The notes below the pieces were generated by a model. It was not told the DNA's origin. It did no database searches and saw only the letters and a program-made list of their open reading frames with translations. A program made the translations under genes and the position numbers. Of a stretch of 64,000 nt of DNA, positions 56,457 to 64,000 are shown one piece after another. Each line of letters opens with the position of its first letter. The stretch's first letter is position 1. This DNA is from Pseudomonas fluorescens. GTDB lineage: Bacteria > Pseudomonadota > Gammaproteobacteria > Pseudomonadales > Pseudomonadaceae. The stretch spans positions 1 through 64,000 of the forward strand of contig NZ_LVEJ01000001.1 in assembly GCF_001648775.1 (NCBI RefSeq). Reading direction: 5' to 3'.

Positions 56457-57179
56457 ATGCTGCGTACTATTTTCCGTCGTCTCACGAAGGCCCTGCTCTG
56501 GTTCGCGGGCGGCAGCATCTTGCTGGTGCTGGTGTTTCGCTTCGTGCCGCCGCCGGGCACGGCGCTGATGGTCGAGCGCAAAGTCGAATCCTGGGTCGAT
56601 GGCGAGCCGATTGATCTGCAACGTACCTGGAAGCCGTGGGACGAGATTTCCGATGACCTCAAAGTGGCGGTCATGGCGGGTGAGGATCAGAAATTTCCCG
56701 AGCATTGGGGCTTTGACTTCAGTGCCATCCAGGCTGCCTTGGCGCACAACGAGTTGGGCGGCTCGATTCGCGGCGCCAGCACCTTGAGTCAGCAGGTGTC
56801 GAAGAACCTGTTTCTGTGGGCTGGGCGCAGCTATCTGCGTAAAGGGCTCGAGGCGTGGTTTACCGCGTTGATCGAGGTGTTCTGGCCCAAGCAGCGGATT
56901 CTTGAGGTCTATCTGAACAGCGTCGAGTGGGATGACGGGGTGTTTGGCGCCGAAGCGGCGGCCCGGCATCACTTTGGCGTGAGCGCGAAATCCTTGTCAC
57001 GGCAGCAGGCTAGTTATCTGGCTGCCGTTTTGCCAAACCCGCGTGTCTGGAGTGCCAGTCACCCGACCGCTTATGTCTCGCGCCGGGCCGGGTGGATTCG
57101 GCAGCAGATGAGTCAGTTGGGTGGGGATAGTTATCTTTTGGGGCTCAACGATTCGCGGCGGGCGCCGTGGTCTCGATAA
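56457..57179 (+). CDS. mtgA: Monofunctional peptidoglycan glycosyltransferase
   Basis: A 240-residue GT51 enzyme that polymerises lipid II into glycan strands. One N-terminal membrane helix (about residues 10-30), then AGEDQKFPEHWGFD with the catalytic Glu, GGSIRGASTLSQQVSKNLFLW and the second-Glu motif RILEVYLNSVEWDDGVFGAEAAARHHFG. The upstream codons before 56457 are not family-like. A TATAAT lies at 56418-56423, without a good -35. Confidence 0.95.
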   Translation: MLRTIFRRLTKALLWFAGGSILLVLVFRFVPPPGTALMVERKVESWVDGEPIDLQRTWKPWDEISDDLKVAVMAGEDQKFPEHWGFDFSAIQAALAHNELGGSIRGASTLSQQVSKNLFLWAGRSYLRKGLEAWFTALIEVFWPKQRILEVYLNSVEWDDGVFGAEAAARHHFGVSAKSLSRQQASYLAAVLPNPRVWSASHPTAYVSRRAGWIRQQMSQLGGDSYLLGLNDSRRAPWSR

Positions 57180-57212
57180 CTGATCAAAGATCTTCCAAAC
57201 CCTGAAGATCCC

Positions 57213-57302
57213 TGTGGGAGCGAGCTTGCTCGCGAAGGCGGTGGGTCATTCAGCAGTGGCGGTGACTGACACTCCGCCTTCGCGAGCAAGCTCGCTCCCA
57301 CA
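57213..57302. repeat. Paired REP element, inward type, TT subtype
   Basis: Inverted REP arms, TGTGGG outermost, both TT type. It lies between the converging mtgA and rpoH genes. Confidence 0.88.
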
Positions 57303-57327
57303 TAGGTTTTGTGTGAAGCCAGAAATG

Positions 57328-57362
57328 AAAACGCCCCGATCATCGCTGATCGGGGCGTTTTT
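57328..57362 (-). terminator. Rho-independent terminator after rpoH, likely bidirectional
   Basis: ACGCCCCGATCA (57331-57342) pairs with TGATCGGGGCGT (57347-57358) around a TCGC loop, with A and T runs on either side, so it can serve both mtgA and rpoH. It lies 18 bp beyond the rpoH stop. Confidence 0.88.
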
Positions 57363-57379
57363 TATTGCCGAGGCGCCGG

Positions 57380-58234
57380 TTATGCGGCGATCGACAACTT
57401 GAGCTTGTTCATCGCGCTCTTCTCGAGCTGACGAATACGCTCGGCCGACACGTTGTACTTCTGTGCCAGGTCGTGCAGCGTGGCTTTCTCTTCTGCCAGC
57501 CAACGCTGATAGAGGATGTCGCGGCTACGTTCGTCCAGCACTTCCAGCGCTTCGTGCAGGTTGTGATTGGAGTTGTCACTCCAGTCGGCATCTTCCAGTT
57601 GACGCGCCGGGTCGTACCGGTGGTCTTCCAGGTAGTTGGCCGGCGACTGGAAAGCGCTGTCGTCGTCGGCTTCAGCAGCCGGGTCGAAGGCCATGTCATG
57701 GCCGGTCAGGCGACTTTCCATTTCACGCACTTCCCGCGGTTCAACGCCAAGGCTTTCCGCCACACGGTGGACTTCCTCGTTGTTCAGCCACGCCAGACGT
57801 TTCTTCTGGCTGCGCAGGTTGAAGAACAGCTTGCGCTGGGCCTTGGTGGTCGCGACTTTCACAATGCGCCAGTTGCGCAGGATGAACTCGTGAATTTCCG
57901 CCTTGATCCAGTGCACGGCGAACGACACCAGACGCACACCCATTTCCGGGTTGAAACGTTTCACGGCCTTCATCAGGCCGACGTTACCTTCCTGGATCAG
58001 GTCAGCCTGAGCCAGACCGTAGCCGGAATAGCTACGGGCGATATGTACGACAAAACGCAGGTGGGCGAGCACCATCTGCCGAGCCGCCCCCAAATCCTGC
58101 TCATAGTAGAGACTCTCGGCCAGTTCACGCTCCTGCTCCGGCGTCAGCAATGGAATGCTGTTGACGGTGTGCACGTAAGCTTCCAGGTTCGCACCCGGAA
58201 CCAACGCATACGCAGGCTGCAAAGAATTGGTCAT
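57380..58234 (-). CDS. rpoH: RNA polymerase sigma-32 factor
   Basis: The 284-residue heat-shock sigma factor. The RpoH box QRKLFFNLR is present after region 2, with [17 protein letters not shown] (region 2.2-2.4) and [42 protein letters not shown] (region 4). The ATG at 58234 follows GGGAGG and gives the family start [14 protein letters not shown]; an extension of 14 residues upstream is not typical. Its promoter region holds a sigma-E/AlgU-like element. Confidence 0.97.
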   Translation of the reverse strand: MTNSLQPAYALVPGANLEAYVHTVNSIPLLTPEQERELAESLYYEQDLGAARQMVLAHLRFVVHIARSYSGYGLAQADLIQEGNVGLMKAVKRFNPEMGVRLVSFAVHWIKAEIHEFILRNWRIVKVATTKAQRKLFFNLRSQKKRLAWLNNEEVHRVAESLGVEPREVREMESRLTGHDMAFDPAAEADDDSAFQSPANYLEDHRYDPARQLEDADWSDNSNHNLHEALEVLDERSRDILYQRWLAEEKATLHDLAQKYNVSAERIRQLEKSAMNKLKLSIAA

Positions 58235-58284
58235 ACGAAAAAACCTCCCACTTACATAACTCATGCCTTTCGGCACTGCGAAAA

Positions 58285-58311
58285 ATTGACCGGGAATTCA
58301 AGTACAAGTTC
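58285..58311 (-). promoter_or_regulatory. Predicted sigma-E (AlgU)-type promoter of rpoH
   Basis: On the minus strand GAACTT (58306-58311) and TCAAT (58285-58289) are spaced by 16 bp, close to the extracytoplasmic-stress consensus GAACTT-N16-TCTGA/TCAAA. It would place the start of transcription about 45 bp before the rpoH ATG. AlgU control of rpoH is known in P. aeruginosa. Confidence 0.6.
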
Positions 58312-58350
58312 CCATAAAAACCGCAAGGTCAATCACGCGCAAAAAAGATT

Positions 58351-59376
58351 CTACTTCGGCGCCAGCTCCCTGAGATGGCGTGCGACTGCAATCCATGCAC
58401 CGATATAACCCAACAGCACCGCGCCAAGCAAGAGCGACAGACCGTCGGCAACTGGCACTCCGGCCAGTGCGAAATCACTGCCGTACAAGCCGGCCAGCCC
58501 AACCACCGCATCGTTCAGCCAGTTCAGGCCGAACGCCAATACACCCCAGGACAACAGTCCCGCACCGAAGCCATACAGCGCGCCCATATAAAGGAAGGGA
58601 CGACGCACATAGCTGTCAGTGCCGCCGACGAGTTTAATCACTTCTATCTCGGTGCGGCGGTTTTCAATATGAAGACGAATGGTATTGCCTATCACCAAAA
58701 GTAATGCAGAAACCAAAAGCACCGTCAGACCGAAGACAAAACGATCGCCAAGCTTGAGGATGGCGGCCAGACGCTCGACCCAGACTAGATCAAGTTGCGC
58801 CTGTTGTACCTTGGGCAGCTCGGAAAGTTTTTGTCTTAATGCTTCCAGGGTCGGCTTGTCGACTTCGTTCGGCGTCACCAGCACCACGCCCGGCAGCGGG
58901 TTCTCAGGCAGCTCACGCAGGGCTTCGCCCAGTCCGGACTGCTGCTGGAACTCTTCCAGCGCCTGATCGCGGCCGACATATTCTGCATCAGCTACGCCGG
59001 GCATGCCTTTGATCTGTTCACGCAACGACTCTCCCTGCTCCGGGCTGGCGTCGAGTTGCAGGTACAGCGAGATCTGCGCCGCCCGCTGCCACGAACCGCC
59101 GAGACGCTCGACGTTGTTGAGCAACAGCGAAAGCCCCATCGGCAGGCTCAGTGCGACCGCCATCACCATGCAGGTGAAGAAGCTGCCGATCGGCTGTTTG
59201 CCCAAGCGGCGCAGGCTGTCGAGCAGGCTGGCGCGATGGCTTTCGATCCACGCACGAAACAGCGTGGCGAAATCCGGGCCATCGTCATCGTCGTGCTTTT
59301 TCTTCTTTGGCGGCTGCGGATCAGCGGCTTTCGGGGCCACGCGCTCGGAAACCTTCGGACTGCGTGTCGCACTCAT
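58351..59376 (-). CDS. ftsX: Cell-division ABC transporter permease FtsX
   Basis: A 341-residue membrane subunit with a charged cytoplasmic N-terminus of about 65 residues, TM1, a periplasmic loop with the PLPGVVLVTPNEVDKPTLEALRQKL region that recruits amidase activators, and three further helices near the C-terminus (VLLVSALLLVIGNTIRLHIENRRTEIEVIKLVGGT). With FtsE it controls septal murein hydrolysis. It overlaps ftsE by 4 bp. Confidence 0.95.
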   Translation of the reverse strand: MSATRSPKVSERVAPKAADPQPPKKKKHDDDDGPDFATLFRAWIESHRASLLDSLRRLGKQPIGSFFTCMVMAVALSLPMGLSLLLNNVERLGGSWQRAAQISLYLQLDASPEQGESLREQIKGMPGVADAEYVGRDQALEEFQQQSGLGEALRELPENPLPGVVLVTPNEVDKPTLEALRQKLSELPKVQQAQLDLVWVERLAAILKLGDRFVFGLTVLLVSALLLVIGNTIRLHIENRRTEIEVIKLVGGTDSYVRRPFLYMGALYGFGAGLLSWGVLAFGLNWLNDAVVGLAGLYGSDFALAGVPVADGLSLLLGAVLLGYIGAWIAVARHLRELAPK

Positions 59377-60044
59377 TCGCCGGCCTCCCCGTCGCCAATC
59401 AATCGGCCGCGTTGCAGGGTCAGCATGCGGTGACGCATGCGCGCGATCAGCGCCAGGTCGTGACTGGCGATCAGCACGCTGGTGCCGAGACGGTTGATGT
59501 CTTCGAACACGCCCATGATTTCCGCCGCCAGACGCGGGTCGAGGTTACCGGTCGGCTCGTCCGCCAGTAGCAAGGCCGGACGATGCACGATGGCGCGGGC
59601 AATGCCGACGCGCTGTTGCTGACCGGTGGACAGATCGCCCGGGTACAGATCGGTTTTATCCGACAGCGCCACGCGCTCAAGTGCCGAATCGACACGCTTG
59701 GCGATTTCGGCCTTGGACAAGCCAAGAATCTGCAGCGGCAAGGCGACGTTGTTGAACACGGTGCGATCGAACAGCAACTGGTGATTCTGAAACACCACGC
59801 CGATCTGCCGGCGCAGGAACGGAATCTGCGCGTTGCTGATGGTGCTCAGGTCTTGCCCGGCCAACAGCAGTTTGCCGCTGGTCGGACGTTCCATCGCCAG
59901 CAGCAGGCGCAACAAGGTGGATTTACCGGCACCGGAGTGGCCGGTAACAAACAAGAACTCGCCACGACGGACTCGAAAGCTCAGCTCATGCAAGCCGACG
60001 TGACCGTTCGGGTAGCGTTTACCGACCTGTTCGAAACGAATCAT
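59373..60044 (-). CDS. ftsE: Cell-division ABC transporter ATPase FtsE
   Basis: A 223-residue ABC ATPase. Walker A GHSGAGKSTL, signature LSTGQQQRVGIARA, Walker B LLLADEPTGNLD and the H-loop ASHDL are present. The first residues MIRFEQVGKRYPNG match FtsE. It overlaps ftsY and ftsX by 4 bp each, so the three are coupled. Confidence 0.97.
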   Translation of the reverse strand: MIRFEQVGKRYPNGHVGLHELSFRVRRGEFLFVTGHSGAGKSTLLRLLLAMERPTSGKLLLAGQDLSTISNAQIPFLRRQIGVVFQNHQLLFDRTVFNNVALPLQILGLSKAEIAKRVDSALERVALSDKTDLYPGDLSTGQQQRVGIARAIVHRPALLLADEPTGNLDPRLAAEIMGVFEDINRLGTSVLIASHDLALIARMRHRMLTLQRGRLIGDGEAGE

Positions 60045-61468
60045 GAACGCTCCCGCTCGGCAAACAGTGCCTGGACAAAGGGTTCGGCTTCAAAAGTACG
60101 CAAATCATCGATGCCTTCACCGACGCCGATGTAGCGGATCGGCAGGCCGAATTGCTTGGCCAGGGCGAAAATCACCCCGCCCTTGGCGGTACCGTCGAGC
60201 TTGGTCAGCGCCAGACCGGTCAGTTCGACGGTCTGGTTGAATTGCTTGGCCTGGTTGATGGCGTTCTGGCCAGTACCGGCGTCGAGCACCAGCAGCACTT
60301 CGTGCGGCGCGTCGGCATCGAGCTTGCCGATCACTCGGCGAACCTTTTTCAACTCTTCCATCAAGTTATCTTTGGTGTGCAGACGACCGGCGGTGTCAGC
60401 GATCAATACGTCGATGCCACGGGCCTTGGCGGCCTGCACGGCGTCGAAGATCACCGAAGCCGAGTCAGCGCCGGTGTGCTGGGCGATCACCGGAATCTTG
60501 TTGCGCTCGCCCCAGACCTGCAATTGCTCCACGGCAGCGGCGCGGAAGGTGTCACCGGCGGCGAGCATGACTTTCTTGCCTTCCAGTTGCAGCTTCTTCG
60601 CCAGTTTGCCGATGGTGGTGGTCTTGCCGGCGCCGTTGACGCCGACGACCAGAATCACGAAAGGCTTGTTCTGCGAGACGATTTTCAGCGGTTGTTCGAC
60701 CGGTTTGAGCATCGCGGCCAGCTCGGCCTGCAGGGATTTGTACAGCGCGTCGGCGTCGGCCAATTCCTTACGAGCAACCTTCTGGGTCAGGCGCTGGATG
60801 ATCTGCGTGGTGGCTTCGACACCGACGTCGGCGGTGAGCAGACGAGTTTCGAGGTCGTCGAGCAGATCGTCGTCAATGGTTTTGCGGCCGAGGAACAGGC
60901 TGGCCATGCCCTCGCCGATGCTCGCGCTGGTTTTCGACAGGCCTTGCTTGAGGCGGGCGAAGAAACCGGCTTTGGTTTCTTCGGTGCGTGGGGCTTCGAC
61001 GGGCGCTTCAGCAACCACTTCGATTGGCGTAACTGGAGCAGCAACGACCGGTGCAGGCGCAGGTTCGGGCTCAACCACAAGCGCTGGCGCCACTTCAGGC
61101 ACAAACGCGGCAGGCGCAGGGATCACTGGCGTGATGTGTGCCGCAGCCTCTTCAACCAATGCCACCGGCTCTTCCGCCACCGGCAAGGTCAGCCACGGCT
61201 CAGCCGCCGGCGTCAGCGGCAGTTCAGCCGCCTCAGGCGCTTCTGGCTCAGGCTCTGGCTCAACCGGTTGCAGCACCGGCTCGGCAATCGGCAGGACAAT
61301 CGGTGCCGGCTCTTCTTCTATTACCGGAGCCGGCGCGGGAGCGGGTTCAGGAATCGCGGGCGGCTGTTCGACGACGGGTTCCTGCGGTTTCTTACGCAGC
61401 CATCCGAACAGGCTTTTCTTCTCGCCAGCCGCAGCTGGGGTCTTCTTGTCGTCGTTGGAACCAAACAT
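60041..61468 (-). CDS. ftsY: Signal recognition particle receptor FtsY
   Basis: A 475-residue SRP-receptor GTPase. Residues 1 to about 155 are an acidic Pro/Ala/Glu-rich A domain for membrane and translocon contact. The NG domain follows, with VNGAGKTTTIGKLA (G1), DTFRAAAVEQL (G2), DTAGRLHTK (G3), TKLDGTAKGG (G4). It targets SRP-ribosome complexes to the inner membrane. First gene of ftsY-ftsE-ftsX, divergent from the M16 genes. Confidence 0.97.
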   Translation of the reverse strand: MFGSNDDKKTPAAAGEKKSLFGWLRKKPQEPVVEQPPAIPEPAPAPAPVIEEEPAPIVLPIAEPVLQPVEPEPEPEAPEAAELPLTPAAEPWLTLPVAEEPVALVEEAAAHITPVIPAPAAFVPEVAPALVVEPEPAPAPVVAAPVTPIEVVAEAPVEAPRTEETKAGFFARLKQGLSKTSASIGEGMASLFLGRKTIDDDLLDDLETRLLTADVGVEATTQIIQRLTQKVARKELADADALYKSLQAELAAMLKPVEQPLKIVSQNKPFVILVVGVNGAGKTTTIGKLAKKLQLEGKKVMLAAGDTFRAAAVEQLQVWGERNKIPVIAQHTGADSASVIFDAVQAAKARGIDVLIADTAGRLHTKDNLMEELKKVRRVIGKLDADAPHEVLLVLDAGTGQNAINQAKQFNQTVELTGLALTKLDGTAKGGVIFALAKQFGLPIRYIGVGEGIDDLRTFEAEPFVQALFAERERS

Positions 61469-61813
61469 GGAGGACGGCTATCTCACGGTAGCGACGCGCC
61501 ATAAGGGCGCCCCGGCAAATAAATATTCGATGCAGAACAGACTGTGTTTCATCCAGCTTGTTCACGCGCAACATTTTGTCGAGGCGCCACAGGCACCTCA
61601 AAGGTCGATTAATACGAAGGACTGGAACGGCATCGTCGGCGAAAACGCAGAGTTTAGCTGACAAACTCAAAGCTTCTGCCGGGAACCCATACAACCTATC
61701 GACCGATCAGTGGCTTGATAGGCGTGGCCGCCAGTAAAACGGATCAGTATCCTAGCACCCTCTCGCCCGCCGACGCTAAGACCAAGCGGGCAGCCCAACA
61801 GGTTAAAAAACGA
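61469..61813. other. Divergent ftsY / M16 intergenic region
   Basis: In these 345 bp I see no gene, REP arm, terminator or convincing operator. The M16 frame is open upstream to 61715 but without a ribosome site. It must hold the two divergent promoters; no boxes are clear enough to mark. Confidence 0.5.
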
Positions 61814-63169
61814 ATGAATGCTCTAGCCCGCCGCGCCGCAGGCCTGCTGCTCAGCACAGTCTGCCTGCCCCTTTCGGCCCTGGCGGCCGACCCGCAACCG
61901 ACCCACGAATTCACCCTCGACAACGGCCTCAAGGTCGTCGTGCGCGAAGACCATCGCGCGCCAGTGGTGGTCTCGCAGGTCTGGTACAAGGTCGGCTCCA
62001 GCTACGAAACCCCGGGCCAGACCGGTCTGTCTCACGCGCTCGAGCACATGATGTTCAAGGGCAGCGAGAAAGTCGGCCCCGGCGAAGCCTCGCTGATCCT
62101 GCGTGATCTGGGCGCCGAAGAGAACGCCTTCACCAGCGACGACTTCACCGCTTATTACCAGGTGCTGGCCCGCGACCGTCTGGGCGTAGCCTTTGAACTG
62201 GAAGCCGACCGCATGGCCAATCTGCGCCTGCCGGCCGACGAGTTCGCCAAGGAAATCGAAGTCATCAAGGAAGAGCGCCGCTTGCGCACCGATGACAAGC
62301 CGATGTCCAAGGCTTACGAGCGCTACAAGGCCATGGCCTACCCGGCCAGCGGCTATCACACGCCGACCATCGGCTGGATGGCCGACCTCGACCGCATGAA
62401 GGTTGAAGAGCTGCGCCACTGGTACCAATCCTGGTACGTGCCGAACAACGCCACGCTGGTGGTGGTCGGCGATGTCACCCCGGACGAAGTGAAAACCCTC
62501 GCCCAACGCTACTTCGGCCCGATCGCCAAGCGCGACGTGCCACCGGCGAAAAAACCACTGGAACTGGCCGAGCCAGGTGAACGCCAGATCACTCTGCACG
62601 TGCAGACACAACTGCCTAGCCTGATGCTCGGCTTCAACGTGCCAAGCATCGCCACCGCTGAAGACAAGCGCTCGGTCAACGCCCTGCGCCTGATCTCGGC
62701 GCTGCTCGACGGCGGCTACAGCGGTCGCATCCCGACACAACTGGAGCGCGGCGAAGAACTGGTCTCCGGCGGTTCGTCGAACTACGACGCCTACACCCGT
62801 GGCGACAGCCTGTTCACCTTGTCGGCAACGCCGAACACGCAGAAGAAAAAGACCATGGCGCAAGCCGAGGCCGGTCTGTGGAAACTGCTGGAGCAGCTGA
62901 AAACCACCGCACCGTCCACCGCAGAACTGGAGCGCGTGCGTGCGCAAGTGATTGCCGGCCTGGTCTTCGAACGTGATTCGATCACCAGCCAGGCCACCGC
63001 CATTGGCCAACTGGAGACCGTCGGCCTGTCGTGGAAACTGATGGACACCGAACTTGCCGATCTGGAAAGCGTGACCCCGCAAGACATCCAGAACGCCGCC
63101 AAGCTGTATTTCACCCGCGAACGTCTCAGCGTCGCCCACGTCCTGCCATTGGAGACGACCCATGAGTGA
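61814..63169 (+). CDS. Zinc peptidase, M16 family, catalytic subunit
   Basis: A 451-residue exported M16 metallopeptidase. Residues 1-24 are a signal peptide (cleavage after LSALA). The inverted zinc motif HALEHMMFKG is intact, with the third ligand Glu in the ELEADRM helix about 75 residues later. It should degrade short peptides in the periplasm. The ATG at 61814 gives the signal peptide directly. The second M16 gene overlaps its end by 8 bp. Confidence 0.93.
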   Translation: MNALARRAAGLLLSTVCLPLSALAADPQPTHEFTLDNGLKVVVREDHRAPVVVSQVWYKVGSSYETPGQTGLSHALEHMMFKGSEKVGPGEASLILRDLGAEENAFTSDDFTAYYQVLARDRLGVAFELEADRMANLRLPADEFAKEIEVIKEERRLRTDDKPMSKAYERYKAMAYPASGYHTPTIGWMADLDRMKVEELRHWYQSWYVPNNATLVVVGDVTPDEVKTLAQRYFGPIAKRDVPPAKKPLELAEPGERQITLHVQTQLPSLMLGFNVPSIATAEDKRSVNALRLISALLDGGYSGRIPTQLERGEELVSGGSSNYDAYTRGDSLFTLSATPNTQKKKTMAQAEAGLWKLLEQLKTTAPSTAELERVRAQVIAGLVFERDSITSQATAIGQLETVGLSWKLMDTELADLESVTPQDIQNAAKLYFTRERLSVAHVLPLETTHE

Positions 63170-64000
63170 GCGCAAAACCCCACGCCTGATGCTGCTCGGC
63201 CTGATCGCCGTGGCGGTGATCGGCTCCGCTGCTTTCTATCTGTCGCCAAGTGCTGACAGCAAAGCCAGCGAAGCCCTCGACAACGCCAAAACCAGTCAGA
63301 AGCTGCAATCACTGGCCGAACTCGACGGCAAGGCCCCGGCCAGTCGCAAACTCGACGTACAAACCTGGAACACCGCCGAAGGCGCCAAAGTGCTGTTCGT
63401 CGAAGCCCACGAACTGCCGATGTTCGACATGCGCCTGATCTTCGCCGCCGGCAGCAGCCAGGACGGCAGCGCGTCGGGTCTGGCGGTGCTGACCAACGCG
63501 ATGCTCAACGAAGGTGTCGCCGGTAAAGACGTCGGCGCCATCGCTCAGGGCTTTGAAGGCCTGGGTGCGGATTTCGGCAATGGTGCTTTCAAGGACATGG
63601 CGCTGGCCTCGCTGCGCAGTCTGAGTGCGCCAGAGCAACGTGAACCGGCGTTGAAGCTGTTCTCGGAAGTGGTCGGCAAACCGACCTTCCCGGCCGACTC
63701 GTTCGCGCGCATCAAGAACCAGATGCTCGCCGGTTTCGAATACCAGAAACAGAACCCCGGCAAACTCGCCAGCCTCGAGCTGATGAAGCGTCTGTATGGC
63801 GATCACCCGTATGCGCATTCGAGCGACGGCAATCCGCAAAGCGTGCCGAAGATCACCCTCGCGCAATTGCGTGAGTTCCACGCCAAGGCCTACGCCGCTG
63901 GCAACGTGGTGATCGCGCTGGTCGGTGATCTGTCTCGCGCAGAAGCCGAGGCGATTGCCAATCAGGTCTCCTCTGCGCTGCCGAAGGGTCCGGCGCTGGC
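63162..64000 (+). CDS. M16 family protein, probable non-catalytic partner (partial)
   Basis: The first 279 codons are in the window, and the gene runs past the edge. The N-terminus is a signal or anchor (LMLLGLIAVAVIGSAAFYL), and the M16 domain follows (KVLFVEAHELPMFDMRLIFAAGSS). The zinc motif is replaced: where HxxEH should be it reads SGLAVLTNAMLNEGV. This is the typical partner of the catalytic subunit; together they should form a heterodimer. It overlaps the previous stop by 8 bp, so translation is coupled. Confidence 0.9.
   Translation, partial: MSERKTPRLMLLGLIAVAVIGSAAFYLSPSADSKASEALDNAKTSQKLQSLAELDGKAPASRKLDVQTWNTAEGAKVLFVEAHELPMFDMRLIFAAGSSQDGSASGLAVLTNAMLNEGVAGKDVGAIAQGFEGLGADFGNGAFKDMALASLRSLSAPEQREPALKLFSEVVGKPTFPADSFARIKNQMLAGFEYQKQNPGKLASLELMKRLYGDHPYAHSSDGNPQSVPKITLAQLREFHAKAYAAGNVVIALVGDLSRAEAEAIANQVSSALPKGPAL

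Noticed and set aside
60152..61661. Long plus-strand frames opposite ftsY
   Set aside because: Low-complexity Ser/Thr/Gly translation from the antisense of the Pro/Ala/Glu-rich FtsY domain; no start signals or motifs.

Overview
The window reads as chromosomal core DNA of a fluorescent Pseudomonas, most likely the P. fluorescens group. The reasons are the high-GC codon use, the many GTGGGAGCGAGC-type REP repeats, and a gene order that matches, as I remember it, the region of the P. aeruginosa chromosome running from ahcY/metF through the pil-chp chemosensory genes, pyr genes, proC, metXW and hemW to rpoH-ftsXEY. I recognise no prophage, integron, insertion sequence, CRISPR array, rRNA or tRNA. 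Family assignments come from motif reading, not from a database search.

Layout. 0.1-5.7 kb: transport and membrane genes (MAPEG, DMT permease, MFS permease, Na+/H+ antiporter, FNT channel) and an acyl-CoA thioesterase. 5.8-8.5 kb: the methyl cycle, with an SAH riboswitch ahead of ahcY, followed by metF. 8.6-17.5 kb: a periplasmic binding protein, the RNA helicase RhlE, YceI and cytochrome b561, an exported amine-oxidase-like flavoprotein with a long Ala/Lys/Pro tail, bioA and rsmE. 17.7-27.6 kb: a PAQR membrane protein, the malonate regulator mdcR, and a complete malonate module (mdcABCDEGH-madLM, minus strand, mostly overlapping genes), then a DUF6124 gene with a structured leader.

28.1-38.1 kb: the Pil-Chp chemosensory operon pilG-pilH-pilI-pilJ-chpA-chpC (minus strand), without pilK and chpB. 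38.3-44.4 kb: gshB, a tonB, yqgE-ruvX, pyrR-pyrB and a non-catalytic dihydroorotase homologue. 44.5-54.0 kb: a TM2 protein, an NlpC/P60 hydrolase, pilT (no adjacent pilU), yggS-proC-yggT-yggU, metX-metW, a DUF4426 protein, rdgB, hemW and a DUF3392 protein. 54.1-64.0 kb: trmB, thiG-thiS, DUF423, mtgA, rpoH behind a sigma-E/AlgU-like promoter, ftsY-ftsE-ftsX, and an M16 peptidase pair whose second gene runs off the window edge.

The non-coding layer is the least ordinary part. There are twelve paired REP elements in two topologies and two matched-arm sequence subtypes. A second family of four GC-rich inverted-repeat elements sits within about 25 bp of a stop codon every time. An RBS-overlapping hairpin competes with the SAH riboswitch pseudoknot, a dyad lies upstream of mdcA, and the DUF6124 leader carries several hairpins. 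I found no clearly undescribed multi-gene system; the most open leads are the 3'-flanking repeat family, the DUF6124 leader and the tailed amine oxidase.
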